Below, one piece after another: positions 22,780 through 33,496 of a stretch of 64,000 nucleotides of DNA. Position 1 is the first letter of the stretch. Each line of letters opens with the position of its first letter. The notes below the pieces were generated by a model. The model was not told the origin of the DNA. It saw only the letters and a list, made by a program, of their open reading frames with translations, and made no database searches. The position numbers and the translations under genes were made by a program. Source of the stretch: Undaria pinnatifida (taxonomy: Eukaryota; Sar; Phaeophyceae; Laminariales; Alariaceae); contig JABAKD010000002.1 in NCBI GenBank assembly GCA_012845835.1, positions 5,888,106 through 5,952,105 on the forward strand. The letters run 5' to 3'.

Positions 22780-23240
22780 CTTTTGTTTTGGGTCGATGGT
22801 GCAGCCCGGGCCGATTTGATAGTCGGCATGGGCCGGGCCGGGCCGAGATTGTTCGAAAACGTGGTGGGCAGGGCCTGTCCTCTTGAACAATATAAGGGGC
22901 AGGACAGACCGCGGTCCATAATCCGAAAAAAAATGATCAACCGGGTCGGGCCGCGGCCACGAATTACAAGTTTGATGAGTTGAGCCGGGCCACCACCCAT
23001 CGAATCGAAGTTTGATGGGTCGGACGGAGCTGTGACCCACGAGATGTGGGCAATATACGGGCCGCTCCCCCCTTCCCATGTGGCGGCCCCGGTGTTCCTA
23101 CGGGCTTGCCCGGGCTGCGGCCCATTACATGTGGTGTACTGCTGCTGCTACGATGGTAACGCCCATCCGGCCCACAAGACGACACGCCCCATGCTTTTTC
23201 GCGTGGCCGCCACGGATCGCGGCTCATGATATGTGGCGAA
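22780..23240. repeat. GGCCGGGCC-rich degenerate repeat
   Basis: Short GC-rich words (gggccgggccgggcc, cggcccat.acatgtgg, gatgtgggcaa) recur imperfectly at about 90-bp spacing. No coding frame. Confidence 0.35.
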
Positions 23241-23390
23241 CTGTGAACTTTTAATATGGGTAACGGAAAACGGCTACGAACCGGTATGCCTGGTATCACT
23301 GCCGGAGTACATGCTATCGGGCGTAGGCATAATGCTCGGGTCTGTACGCTTGGCGCGGTAGTGAGCGAAAATCTGCGCGTGTAGTAGAGA

Positions 23391-23662
23391 TGCGTGCTAC
23401 GATAGAGGCGTGCACACGATGTTTTTCGTTCGGAGGTTCCTCAATTAAGGATTTTGCAGCAAAACAAAAATGCTGTTTTTCATATGTAGTACCGGATGAA
23501 AACACTATAGCCTAAAATATACTCCGGAGTATACGGCAAGAAGAGCCATGGAACAAAAATGGGATATATATATATTTTTCCGACGCCTTTGGGTTAAGAA
23601 ACCCCGTCATTCAGAAACCAATTTCGCCAAAAAAAGGTATACCTCTAGCGTAGCACGCGTCT
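23391..23662. mobile_element. Inverted-terminal element, family 1
   Basis: Left end tgcgtgctacgatagaggcg, right end acctctagcgtagcacgcgtct: inverted repeats of about 20 bp. Inside are ggaggttcctcaattaagga and gggttaagaaaccccgtcat. Confidence 0.75.
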
Positions 23663-24521
23663 AGGGGAGTAGTGTGCGAGTTTGCGCGTGGTGTGGCTGT
23701 CCTGCCCGCGCGTGGAGTGTTAGTATGTGGTCACAATTAGTTTACCGCCGGGGTTGAGCAACTCGCACGAGCGACTCTGCATATCTCACCGACAAACTGA
23801 TTTTGGCGATTCGTTCTTGGGCAGCGTAGCTTACCATTCTAATTAATAACAGGCTCAAAAATCGCTAGTAATATTGTTTAATGCGTAGCATTTCGAGGAA
23901 AACAAACTACATCTGGTCAAGTAAAATACAGCAAGCTGTGGGTGCGTGCGTGCCCGCACGCGTCCGTCGCTGTATCTTATCACGATTGAAACTAGAAAAA
24001 AGGAGAAATCTCGTAAAAGCGTGCCTGGAAACGCCTGTCGTGGCATGTCTTCACTATAGGCGACTGCTGTTGTGGAAATGGAGCGGCCTGAGCGAGATTA
24101 GAGGCCTCCATTCCCGCGCGTCATGAACGCGATACATTGTATGAACTCGTTCGGGGGGCTCGAGCGTGTCTATCGCCAACTATGGCCGGCATCATGCCGT
24201 ACGCCTTCGTTTTGCCTTCTGGTATAGGTTAATGCCCCTTCTCCTCCCCTCACCCAAGATGAGGCGAGGGTGCATGCACGTTCGTTGTTGATAAATGGCT
24301 CCTCGGAGAACCATTTGCCACCCCGGGAGACGATGATAACGCGTAGATAACACGCTTCTGATTGTAGTCTTCCAGATGAACCATTCACCTGGGCTAAACA
24401 ATCAGTGGACCAGTCTGCCTATATATATATGAAATACTCTTGACGAATCGCGCCCCCCGATGTAGAGCCTTTGTAATCATGCTATGGTCAAGACGGTAAG
24501 ATGGTTGTCTCCAGGTCGACA

Positions 24522-24783
24522 GACGTTCGATACGATAAGGTAGCATGTTTGGTCTGAAATTATTCCTGAATGACGGAAGGGATCCTTAGCCCAATTTCGT
24601 CGAAATGGTAGGTCATATTTTTTGTGTGATTATCGTAGTGTACCTAGACCATGGTTTTTGTTTTCATCCGGTGGTGCAGCAGTTTATTTTTTCTCAAGAT
24701 CAGTTTTTTGGGAGAGATCTTATGCTGCCAAACTGACTAAACCTCAGAAAGAATTGGCGCGCCTCTATAGAATAGCACGCGTG
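24522..24783. mobile_element. Inverted-terminal element, family 1, opposite orientation
   Basis: Left end gacgttcgatacgataagg, right end gcctctatagaatagcacgcg. Inside are ctgaatgacggaagggatcc, gtgtacctagaccatgg and ttttttgggagagatctta. The order is reversed relative to the 23.4 kb copy. Confidence 0.65.
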
Positions 24784-24903
24784 GACAGTTTGCTCAGCCT
24801 ATGTCATTGTCTTGCCGTGGTGTCAGCGCTGTTGGAACATAAAAAAAAGGCCGCCGCCCCTGATGGTGAATGCTGCCGAAGGGTGTCGTGATTGTGACCT
24901 ACA

Positions 24904-25168
24904 CGACGCGTGCTACAATCGAGGTGCACCAGTTTTTTTTCTAACACTACCCCTCAATTTTGGAGTTTAAGACCTATCCCCAAAACTGATTTGTGAGAAA
25001 AAAATAACACTGGGCACCACCGGATGAAAGGCCCCACGGCCTAAGTTAGCATACAACAAGAATCATACAAACAAACGTGGTCCATTTCCAACGAATTTGT
25101 GTTAAGGAGCCCCGTCATCAAGATTAAACAAGAACAAAAAAATGCTACCTCTATCGTAGAATTCGTCG
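24904..25168. mobile_element. Inverted-terminal element, family 1
   Basis: Left end cgacgcgtgctacaatcgag, right end tgctacctctatcgtagaattcg. Inside are cccacggcctaagtta and gtgttaaggagccccgtcat. It lies 120 bp from the neighbouring copy and points the other way. Confidence 0.7.
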
Positions 25169-25479
25169 TTTACCGTACGGCCGTTTCCGAGATAACGTAG
25201 GCCTCCCCCGAAACGGCAACACTTGCACAGCACTGATTCATCACACTCCATGTGGTTGGAACAAACTGTGGCTGTGTTGTGTTATGTTTGCAGTGTTATG
25301 ATTGAGTATTGGTTGCGTCGTGCATACCTAGAGTCCACGGGTTTGTCGGTCGGGTTGCGCCCAACCTTCTTCCGTGTCTTGAACGCCTTTACAGTTGGAA
25401 ATCCGTTTAGGGGACAAATTTTCTTTGGATTTAGTGTCGGAAGGGGATTTGGGGTTCTAAAGGTGTTTATAGTTATTTG

Positions 25480-25855
25480 CCTATTATATCGTGGGTCTAT
25501 ATTTTTTACGGTCCTCCTTTCCACCATTTATACCGTAGTACCATAGATTGGGTATATTTCACGAGGTCCGTTACTTGGGCAATTTGATGTTGTTTGCGTG
25601 GCCCGTAGAACTCCCCAAGTAACGGGCCTGGTAAAATAAGCCCAATCTATGGCACTATCAATAGTGGATAAAGGAGGACCGTAGTGTAATAACGACCCAC
25701 GATATAGACTAGATAAAATCTCAGTTACTTTTGCGTGGCGGGTAGAACTCCCCAAGTAACGGACCTCGTGAAATAAACCCAATCTATGGTACTATTAATG
25801 GTGGAAAGGAGAACCGTAAAAATTTAGACGCACGACATAGACTAGACTAATACTT
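25480..25855. repeat. Foldback element with three arms
   Basis: One arm (about 25,480-25,590: tatatcgtgggtctat, ggtcctcctttccacca, accatagattgggtat, cgaggtccgttacttggg) is followed by two copies in inverse orientation (about 25,613-25,715 and 25,750-25,855), each starting ccccaagtaacgg and ending near atagactag. The outer arms can pair over about 100 bp. Confidence 0.75.
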
Positions 25856-26860
25856 GTTTATGTAGTCTACCTGTCGGTGAACACCCGACAAGCTCCGTCT
25901 CGGCACTGTAAGGATGCGAAGGTCTATCGCCTTCCGACTGCGGCCACGTATGAATATAGTACACCCTACGGTAGCCTTGGTCTGTAGGCATCCTCGATGA
26001 CAGCCCAAGCGAAACCCCGCCATAATCATGCGAGCTGCGGTATCGCTCTCCAGAAGATGGCAACACGTTTTATGATTCCACCGAAACAGTGCTTCCTCTC
26101 ATCGGCAGCTGTAAGAGTCTTCGACATATCGTCGCCCTCTACCATCTACAATAGTGAAAGTCTTCCAAGTGTCCGGATTAACTATATTTCGCCCCCCTCA
26201 CCCACAAAATACGATGTTTTCTCTCGCCGGGGCGGGAAAATACCCCATTCGAGTAAAACTCTCTTGAAAATGTAACGCCTCAGCAACGATTGCCTTACGT
26301 CAGCCATCAGCCGTTCTGGCTAACCTAGCGAGTCGACGAGGGAAGAACATTCTGAAGGATTCCATCGGCAAAAGTGAAGGTGCGTACCCCAGGGTGGAGG
26401 GGGGACAAGAGCGTTGTGACCCCAGATCTGAGTTTCCCCAGATCTGATTCACGTGTAGCGAGGGAGAAAGAGAAAGAAAAAAATGCGAAGATGGTAGAAC
26501 GGGCGAGGAAACGAAAAACTCCAACAAAGTCAAGTTACCACAACGTATGTCCTCGTCCCGCCGTCCAAACACCGTCGCCTCGTTCAGGCACAGGGACGAG
26601 GGTCTCGAGCGGGAAAAACGACAACACCACAACGGTAGCGTGCTGGTAACGGCACTAACTAATAGCCGCCAGAGAAAACTAGATGCAACCGCGTACTTCC
26701 CCATAGTTGCTTATTGCTATGATTATTATCCACTGCGGTCCTGGCTACGACGGCAGCCCCCCATCTCCGTCAACTGTTCGCAAGTCAGAGAAGATTGGGC
26801 AGCGCTAACTTTCTCTGCCTTTTGGGCTGACTACGTCAGTCTGCACCCGATTGCGCTTAG

Positions 26861-27018
26861 CTACGGCAACCCCCCTCCGCCAGACGACCGTCGTCTTTCC
26901 GGCGTGAGAGCTTTCTTAGTTCTTTTCTTGTACAGGTCGAACTTCTCCTCGATGCTGCCCTGTTCCAAACTTTCTAAAGGTCTCAGGCCTCCGCCCTTCT
27001 TCCCTCGAACCGGCGGTC
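26861..27018 (-). CDS. Disordered-protein gene, last exon
   Basis: Acceptor gagcgagcag leaves GA, completing Arg with the C of the previous exon. Encodes LRPLESLEQGSIEEKFDLYK then KRTKKALTPERRRSS and a Gly run, ending in TAG at 26,861. A frame with ATG (about 27,041) just upstream could make this a separate short gene, but phase favours splicing. Confidence 0.55.
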
Positions 27019-30000
27019 CTGCTCGCTCGGACATATCCATCCGCAAATCATGGCAAGGGGAGGGGGTCGGGCGGTGGGGGGAGGGGCGGACGACGGTTAC
27101 GTTTCCCAGATTCTTCTTTCTCCGTTCCTGTCCAATATAAGAATTAGCAGAGTTTACAGCCGAATACACCCTATCAGCAAACAGTGACCAAAACAGGGGG
27201 GTCGGAAGGGGCTGCACAAACGGTCGAAACAATTCTCGCTGTCCAGCAAAGGACTACCACGTACGATACGGGTACTGGTTGACCAGACGACATCACATCA
27301 CATCACATCACATCCGCGAAAATGGGACAGAGGCCTCCGTGGGGGGCGGGCGGAGGAGGTATATCAGAGGGCGATGCACAAAACAAGTTAATAAAAACTT
27401 ATGCTGTGCAACCAGGGACGGCCACATCGTTGCTTGTTGACGAGACACATCCATCCACAACAATGTGTTGGGAGGGGGGGTTCGAGCTATGCAGTAAAGG
27501 GATGCCCGGCGGAATTACAGGTGCACAGCTACGTACTGCTTAGCCGGGCGCATGCATTTGAAAAAACGGCAAGAAATAGGGGAAAGAAGGCGGAGGGTTC
27601 GTTTTCCCGAGCTTATAACAGCCGAAAATTCAGTTTAATGATCACTAATAATAGGTTTCCCAAACAGTTTGGTTGCAGTCGGAAAAGGATGACACGTTCA
27701 AGACTTTAAAGGGTTACAGAGGCCCAAAACTGAATGGCGAAACAAACGCACCCTCCTGCCATAGAGGATGGCCCCTTTCATGTCCAGCTTCCACTTCAAA
27801 AGAGATTTAACGAGGCCAGCGTCGCATGACCGGCCGCATGCTGCACCCTTGTGACTAGGGCAAGATTGCACTATGGTAAGACCTCACTTCTCGTGCTTGG
27901 TGTTTTATAGCGGGGGTTTACTCAGAGTTAGCACGATAAATTGCTGGAAATCGCGTAAGAACTACGTTCGTGAGAGGGGGTACGTTTTGCAGGGGTTTAC
28001 TGAGAGTTAGTTAGATGAATTACTTCAAGTGGCCTTTAAGGATTACGGTCGTGAGGGGGTACATTTTTTTTGCGGGGACGTAGTCGTCTGCACCTGCCGA
28101 CCGTCGCACGCGGCCAACGAAGAGAGATGGCACGTCGGGGGTTTCACCGACCAGGCAGGCATTGCGTATGCACCAAAGCGCGAAGCTGCAGCGTGAGATG
28201 TCTGGCGAGTCGAATGAAGCGTGAGCTGCATCCCACTGTGCATCCCACTGTGATGCAGTTGTGTGGTAAACTTCGGCATTGAGGAGGGGGGGTGGCTGTG
28301 GTATCCCGTTTTGACGTTTTCGATTCTTCGATAGAGTATTCGATCACTAGAGCAGGGCTTCGGTAGGTGGTGTGTCACGATGACGTTGATACCCTCTTTT
28401 TCGGTGCCGGGTCTAAGTCACACGCCGGAGGCACTCTGTACCTCAGTGCCGGCGTCGGGCTCAAGCCGTGCTCCCGAGGCCGGGCGTTCCCAGACGGGGA
28501 CGCTGCAGGTCCAAAGTGCCAGAGACTGGTGTCCCCAGGCGGGGACATTACAGGCTCATATGCCTCAAACGGCTTCCGACGGGTTGGTACCGTCGACGTT
28601 TGACCCTTCTCACCCCACCTATAACCTTACAACACAGCCTCTGGGCGATCTGTGGGACACTGCGTAGCTAAATGTTTCATCGGCGGTGTCCTATCCAACA
28701 GAAATATGCAAAAAAAAATAAAGCGCCAAAAGGAACAGGGAGTTCACTCGCGCGAGTGACCCCGAGAACCACCGAAAAAAAAAGCCCAATAGGCCCCAAA
28801 CGTGAGACCACTACCTGATTAGTTCCCAGCGGTCTTTCCCTAAATACGTGTATTTTGTTCTATACGGCTTGAAACTCACGCTCTCCCTTTTTGAGCCCTC
28901 CTTGGCTGGCGTTCCTGGTGCCGCTGGGGCGTTTCACGTCCAGAGTCGAAGTTGTTCTCTTGGTAGTGTGGGACGTCGACGATTTCCGGTGGGGGTGGTC
29001 AGAGGCTCGACGCCCCCGGTCTCTACTCGGTGGCGTGGTAGCCACCTCCTGGATCACGTCGAGCTCCGTCTTCCTTCTGTCAAAAGAACAACGGTTGGTG
29101 CGATCAACGCGTCTCAGGCGAGAATATGTGTTTGTCACTATGGTTCGCAATTGTTGTTGTCATCGTTCATTGTAACTGTTCGCCCATTAACCGCCTGCTG
29201 GATGACATCTTCCTCAGGTTTTCTCTCACAGCCATCACAATCGAAGCCGTCACTATTTTTTAGAGTTGTGTCTTGGAGAAGTTTACATGAGTGAGAGAGC
29301 CAGACTCGGCGTAACCATGCATTGAATGCCACCCACATTTCACGAAAATATTTTGGGAGTTCATGTCGGTTCAATGTTGTCCCCCTCCCCATCCAACCCG
29401 ACCTCTACCACACCGTAGCCGACACTCCCCTTATCACCCCCCCCTTGCAGTAGAAAGACTTGCCCCTGGGGTTTTCCACTCTTGCGGGTCAAACTTGTAG
29501 GCGCCGTCTCCCCCCCCCTTCCCCGCTACCTCCCACTCCCAATCCCGTCTCGCCCCAAACCAACCCAAACATCTTAATATCTTACCCTACCCTACCTGAA
29601 GCGCGCTTTCCGCCAGCACACGCATCGCCTCTTCTTCCATCAGAGGCGTTTCTCCGTTACACCCCCCCCCCCCCCCCTCCCGTGCCCCTCTCCACCGGTC
29701 TACAAGACTTCCGCTTTTCCCCCCTACTTCAGTAAGTTCTTATCCTTTCCCCTCTTTCCCCTCTCCTACGCTGTCCTTCCCCCTCTTGCGCCCCTCTCCA
29801 CCGGTCTGCAAGACTTCCGCTTTCCCCCCCCACTTCAGTCATTTCTTATCCTTCTCCCATCTCCCCACGCTGTCCTTTCCCCCTCTGCGCCCCTCTCCAC
29901 CGGTCTGCAAGATTCCGCTTTCCCCCCCCATTTCAGTCATTTCTTATCCTTCTCCCATCTCCCCACGCTGTCCTTCCGCTAGGACTGCTCGTGCTAATAA

Positions 30001-30868
30001 GGTGGGGGTGCAGCAACTATTGTTCTCTGGGGCTCCTCGTTTGTACGAGCGCTATACCCCACCCAAGCACAGAATAATAGTGGACAGAAAATGAAAACTC
30101 CACCCGATAAGCAATACCATTGTCTAGAGTAGGTACATTATAATAGCAAGGAAAAAAAAAACTCCAATAACAAGAATATGACACTTACTTATGACATTCC
30201 CACGATTTTGGGTTAAAATGCCCTGTAACTCAGAAAAACGTTTTCACAAAAGATATGTTACCCTCGTGATAGCCATGTCAGTACCCGCCCCCCCCTCCTG
30301 AAATCAACACGCCTCCCCCCCCCCACACCCCCCCACACCCCTGGTTTCTCACCGTTCCCTTCCCGAAGCTCCCCTGCCCACGCTTCTTCTCCCAGCCGAG
30401 GGGCTTCCTACGGGCGTCGCCGACGCCTCTGATTCGAGATCGTCAAGAGTCTGTCTCTCCTTTTCCCTTCCCCCACCACCGCCTCCGGGAGACCAGAAGC
30501 TGTTTCCAGAAGAGGTGTTAGACAAGGAAGAAGGCGACTGTCGTTCCGGGTTTGCCCTTAATGTTGGGCCGTAAAATCTGCTTGGTCGACTTGGGGTGGT
30601 GGCAGCAGAAGAGACGGGGGCAGGGGCCGAGGAGGGGGACAGGAAGGGCCGGGGGGAATGGCGGCGCGGAGTGTGCTCTGGTTCTGTCGCGTAGGCGCTT
30701 TCTTCCGAGTCTCGATCGTCGTCGTTGTCGTGGCTTCCCCGCCGAGTTTTCCGCTGGGTGTTGACAATGTTTTTTGCCGCATGGAAGGGGGCAAGGAAGG
30801 GGGGAGCGAGGGTTGCGCGAAATGGAATGTGAGTATGGCGGAGACCTTCATCTGAGTTGTTGCCAATA
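26861..30868 (-). CDS. Disordered Ser/Pro/Arg-rich protein, three exons (3' part of a long gene)
   Basis: Minus-strand exons 30353-30868, 29076-28880 and 27018-26861 join with matching phase (CG|A and C|GA) and end in TAG: about 290 codons. The product is low in hydrophobics. It starts with HTHIPFRATLAPPFLAPFHA, then has an acidic patch (DNDDDRDSEES), a Ser/Pro-rich stretch, a run of six Gly, KERQTLDDLESEAS, and a basic C-terminal half with LESLEQGSIEEKFDLYKKRT near the end. It is probably disordered. No enzyme or known domain is seen. It may be the 3' end of the EF-hand-like gene upstream: the donor after 33280 leaves G, which with AT at an alternative acceptor (30851) keeps the frame. Confidence 0.6.
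27290..27314. repeat. (CATCA)n pentanucleotide run
   Basis: Five consecutive catca/acatc units (gacatcacatcacatcacatc). Confidence 0.7.
28380..28667 (+). CDS. Unknown 95-codon open frame
   Basis: Plus-strand ATG frame, GC-rich at third positions, rich in Ser/Pro/Thr, ending PLGDLWDTA then TAG. It lies antisense in an intron of the disordered-protein gene. No family is recognised and no splice partner was found. It may be chance in GC-rich DNA. Confidence 0.2.
   Translation: MTLIPSFSVPGLSHTPEALCTSVPASGSSRAPEAGRSQTGTLQVQSARDWCPQAGTLQAHMPQTASDGLVPSTFDPSHPTYNLTTQPLGDLWDTA
28730..28815. mobile_element. Family 2 fragment
   Basis: gttcactcgcgcgagtgacc followed by a purine-rich tail and aggccccaaacg is one subterminal part of the family 2 consensus. 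The other end is not identified. Confidence 0.4.
28880..29076 (-). CDS. Disordered-protein gene, middle exon
   Basis: Strong acceptor ttgttcttttgacag and strong donor gtgagt. One base, 65 codons and one base, matching both neighbours. RKTELDVIQEVATTPPSRDR is followed by an Arg/Ser/Thr-rich stretch. Confidence 0.65.
29684..29985. repeat. Three tandem 100-104 bp pyrimidine-rich units
   Basis: Each unit starts gcccctctccaccggtct, contains caagacttccgctttcccc and cttcagt, and ends in ctgtccttcc. Starts are near 29,684, 29,788 and 29,888. The surrounding 29.4-30.0 kb is C/T-rich and lies in an intron of the disordered-protein gene. Confidence 0.75.
29989..30276. mobile_element. Family 1 element, diverged
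   Basis: Left end gctcgtgctaataaggtg and right end gttaccctcgtgatagccatg are weak. The internal cacgattttgggttaaaatg with gccctgtaactcag identifies the family. Confidence 0.45.
30353..30868 (-). CDS. Disordered-protein gene, long exon
   Basis: Acceptor catatctgcag (exon from 30868) or caactcag (from 30851). Donor GAACG|gtgaga after 30353. About 171 codons without a stop in a GC-rich frame, with Ser, Pro and Arg clusters. The opposite and alternative frames here are shadows. Confidence 0.6.
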
Positions 30869-30983
30869 CTGCAGATATGGGTTATTCGTCCTCAGCGTTT
30901 CAGCTGAGTTTGTGATACAGCTATCCTGACGGGTTGTCGAGATAAGACCACTTAATATAGGATTGTCACAGAGGGTGGCTTTA

Positions 30984-31250
30984 GACCCATGCTACGATAG
31001 AGGTCCACCCTTTTTTGGCGAAAATAGTTTCTGATTGACGAGGCTACTTAACCCAAAATCGTCGGAAAATGAAAAAATAATAGCCCATTTCTTTGCATGA
31101 TTCTCGTCGTGTAACCAGGCCATGGTACTTTGCGTCAGGTAGCACAGTATGATATATTCTCCACGTCAGTTTTTGGGAAGATCATGTCTTAAGCTCCCAA
31201 TCGAAGAACCTCAGAAAAGAAGCGGCGCACATCTATCGTAGCACGCGTCT
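30984..31250. mobile_element. Inverted-terminal element, family 1
   Basis: Left end gacccatgctacgatagagg, right end catctatcgtagcacgcgtc. Inside are ttctgattgacgaggctact, cttaacccaaaatcgtcgga and gatcatgtcttaagctccca. A good full-length copy. Confidence 0.75.
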
Positions 31251-31380
31251 TTGAAGCTGCTACATCACTGGCATATTCGCAATACTATGCTTGCAATATG
31301 GGCTAGCATTCTCGCCGCACCCCTTCACGGGCGACGGGTTGTGGAATGCAACCGGTATCGATCTTCTGCTTCTTTGTTTG

Positions 31381-31681
31381 GACCAATGCTACGATAGACG
31401 GGGGGGGGCGGGGGTTTTCCTTTTTAAGGGCATTTTTTTTTCGATGGCCCGGGGTCACTCGCGCGAGTGACCCCCGATTCCTTTCTTTGCGGTAATATGC
31501 TTTGGTGCTGCTTTAATTTCGCAGCGTGAATCTGCAATGCACCAATTAGCTACGCTGCGCCAAGCATATTGCGTAAAGTCTATTCGTCGGTGAGGTACAG
31601 AGTCAGTCACTCGTGCGAGGGGCTCAAACCCGCTAATGGAAAGCGGGGGTATGATACTACAATAATACCGTAGCCGTGGTC
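31381..31681. mobile_element. Inverted-terminal element, family 2
   Basis: Ends gaccaatgctacgatagacgggg and cgggggtatgata...taccgtagccgtggtc. A subterminal perfect palindrome built on CACTCGCGCGAGTG (about 31,456-31,479, extended by GGGGT/ACCCC) is matched at the other end by cactcgtgcgag. Internal ctgcgcc/ttagctacgctgcgcc segments are shared with other copies. Confidence 0.75.
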
Positions 31682-33103
31682 TTTGCTTTTGATAGGCCTT
31701 GGGATTGGGCTACCGGGTACAATGTTTAGGTGAGGTCTCGATGGCTCCTCTCCGGCGAGGCAATGAGAACAAAAATGGTGCCGCCATGCATTTCGCCGTA
31801 GAGGTGTGCGCCAAAGTTTCTTAAGCTTTTCTCAAGTGAATGCTTTGGCAGGGGGAGCGTAGGTAAGTACTGCTCGATGAATGAGCCCATGGCCTACTGT
31901 AACTACTCAACAAAAACTGCGGTAAACAACAGTAAAAACACGAAAATTCCGATTTATTTTTTTTTGGTGTGTTTTCACATTTCTACTGGCCAGCTTCCAG
32001 ACAAGCCGTGGTCACAGGTGTCATCTCTTCTCCCCACCGGTCCTTGCCTTCAATTTTTATCGCGCATAGGGTTCAGCGATCCCACCGCTCGTCGAATTTT
32101 CATCGAGTGTTGCTAACTCACGCTCTCGTGCTTTCCGCAAGTCAACTTGTGCACAAGAAAAAGTTCCTACGATTGTTTTCGAGTGTGCACTCGGGGGGAT
32201 CCGAACTCACGAAACTGACCTATACCAGGCTCGAGGATAACCTGATACGCCGCCGGGGCGACCGGTTTTATGGAGCCCCCGGTCATCCAAAAAAATGTTT
32301 TCCAACCAAACAAGGGTCTAGTCTATCGTAGCGCGCTCTCTGGCCCTATCGTCGCACAAAGCAAGGGGGGACAAGCCACACGACAAATAACGTACCCCTA
32401 AAACCTTCGCCCGTACACGAACGGTCGAACACGCCCACCCATCCCCCCTCTTCGGCCTGGCTTTTTCTTTGCCCTCCGCCTAGCACCAATGCCACCACCG
32501 CCACTTTTGGTGAGGCTGACACAGAAGAAAAAACGACGGAAAATCTTTTTGTTTTTATTTCAATGCGGATAATCAGCGGCGGTAGGGTTCATTTACTTAC
32601 TATACCGGGACACTGAGAGCTCCAACACGCGCACCTCTGCCCCTGTTCGGCCTGACGTTGACGCATACTTCCGACTAACACCAAAGCCTTCGCCGACACT
32701 CTTCTCTTGAGTTTTGGTTTGATATTCCGGAAGATGGGGGCAAGTAAAGATTATGCTCACCATACTTCCAAATTGTTTGTCGTTGGTGCCGTGTGTCATT
32801 TTTAGTCTGTTTCACTTGCAATCCAGGTCTAGTGGCCATGCCCCTCGGCTTCGGTAGTGAACGCCGTAAAAAAGGCATTCGAAAGAATACGCGCAGTCGA
32901 TGACGCTAAACAAAGCAGGGCGTAGGCTTCGTGAATACCTACGTTCAAACACTATACCCTGACACGGCGTCCATCTTGCCCCCTCTTCAGCCTGACGTTC
33001 GAGTTCGTCAACCCACACCGGAACCCCGTTCACTTTTAACAAGTATTGGAAAAGAAGAATAACAATCGCTTTGGTTTATGCAAAAAATGCTCAGTGGTGG
33101 AGT
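31682..33103. other. Spacer with degenerate copies of the downstream exon end
   Basis: Three imperfect copies (about 32,395-32,540, 32,600-32,715 and 32,940-33,060) resemble the 3' end of the exon at 33,104-33,240: an acacg..cacc start, a ccctcttc.gcctg.. core and an acaccagaa/acaccaaag tail. I see nothing supportable in 31.7-32.4 kb. Confidence 0.4.
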
Positions 33104-33496
33104 TCACGTACGCCCGAACACGCTCACCTTGCTTCCTCTGCTGCCTGGCATCGACTTCGACGTCTTCCGGCCGACACCAGAAGCACCGCTACGGCCTTTC
33201 TTTTTTGTCTTCGAGGGTGGCGTCGACTGCCTCCTCTTCCGCGTACCGCGGGAGGCATCCGACGGGCCTCCACCGTTACCTAAAAGGCGACGCAGGGTGG
33301 TACCCAAACCCAGGCCGCTTGGTTCTGTTGCCGGTGTTCCGCTCTTGGTTCTGTTTTCGCCCTTTCCCGTCTTTCTGCTGTTGGATGTCTGCTTGACCTT
33401 GTCCGATTTGAACAACCCTGCGTACCATGATGCGACGGTGCCCGCAAATCCCCTGGGCTTCTGGTTTTTCCTGGCGGGTGGCTTTTTTGTTGCCAT
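33104..33496 (-). CDS. EF-hand-like gene, basic tail exon
   Basis: Acceptor cctttcttcctag directly before an in-frame ATG. MATKKPPARKNQKPRGFAGT leads a Lys/Arg/Ser/Gly-rich stretch to TGA at 33,104. Two donors lie inside: AAG|gtgagc after 33128 (phase 0) and TTTTAG|gtaacg after 33280 (one base left). Either could carry the transcript on to the disordered-protein exons at 30.9-26.9 kb. Confidence 0.7.
   Translation of the reverse strand: MATKKPPARKNQKPRGFAGTVASWYAGLFKSDKVKQTSNSRKTGKGENRTKSGTPATEPSGLGLGTTLRRLLGNGGGPSDASRGTRKRRQSTPPSKTKKKGRSGASGVGRKTSKSMPGSRGSKVSVFGRT

Noticed and set aside
26547-27140. 197-codon plus-strand frame
   Set aside because: Antisense to the last exon of the disordered-protein gene, whose phase and acceptor are better supported.
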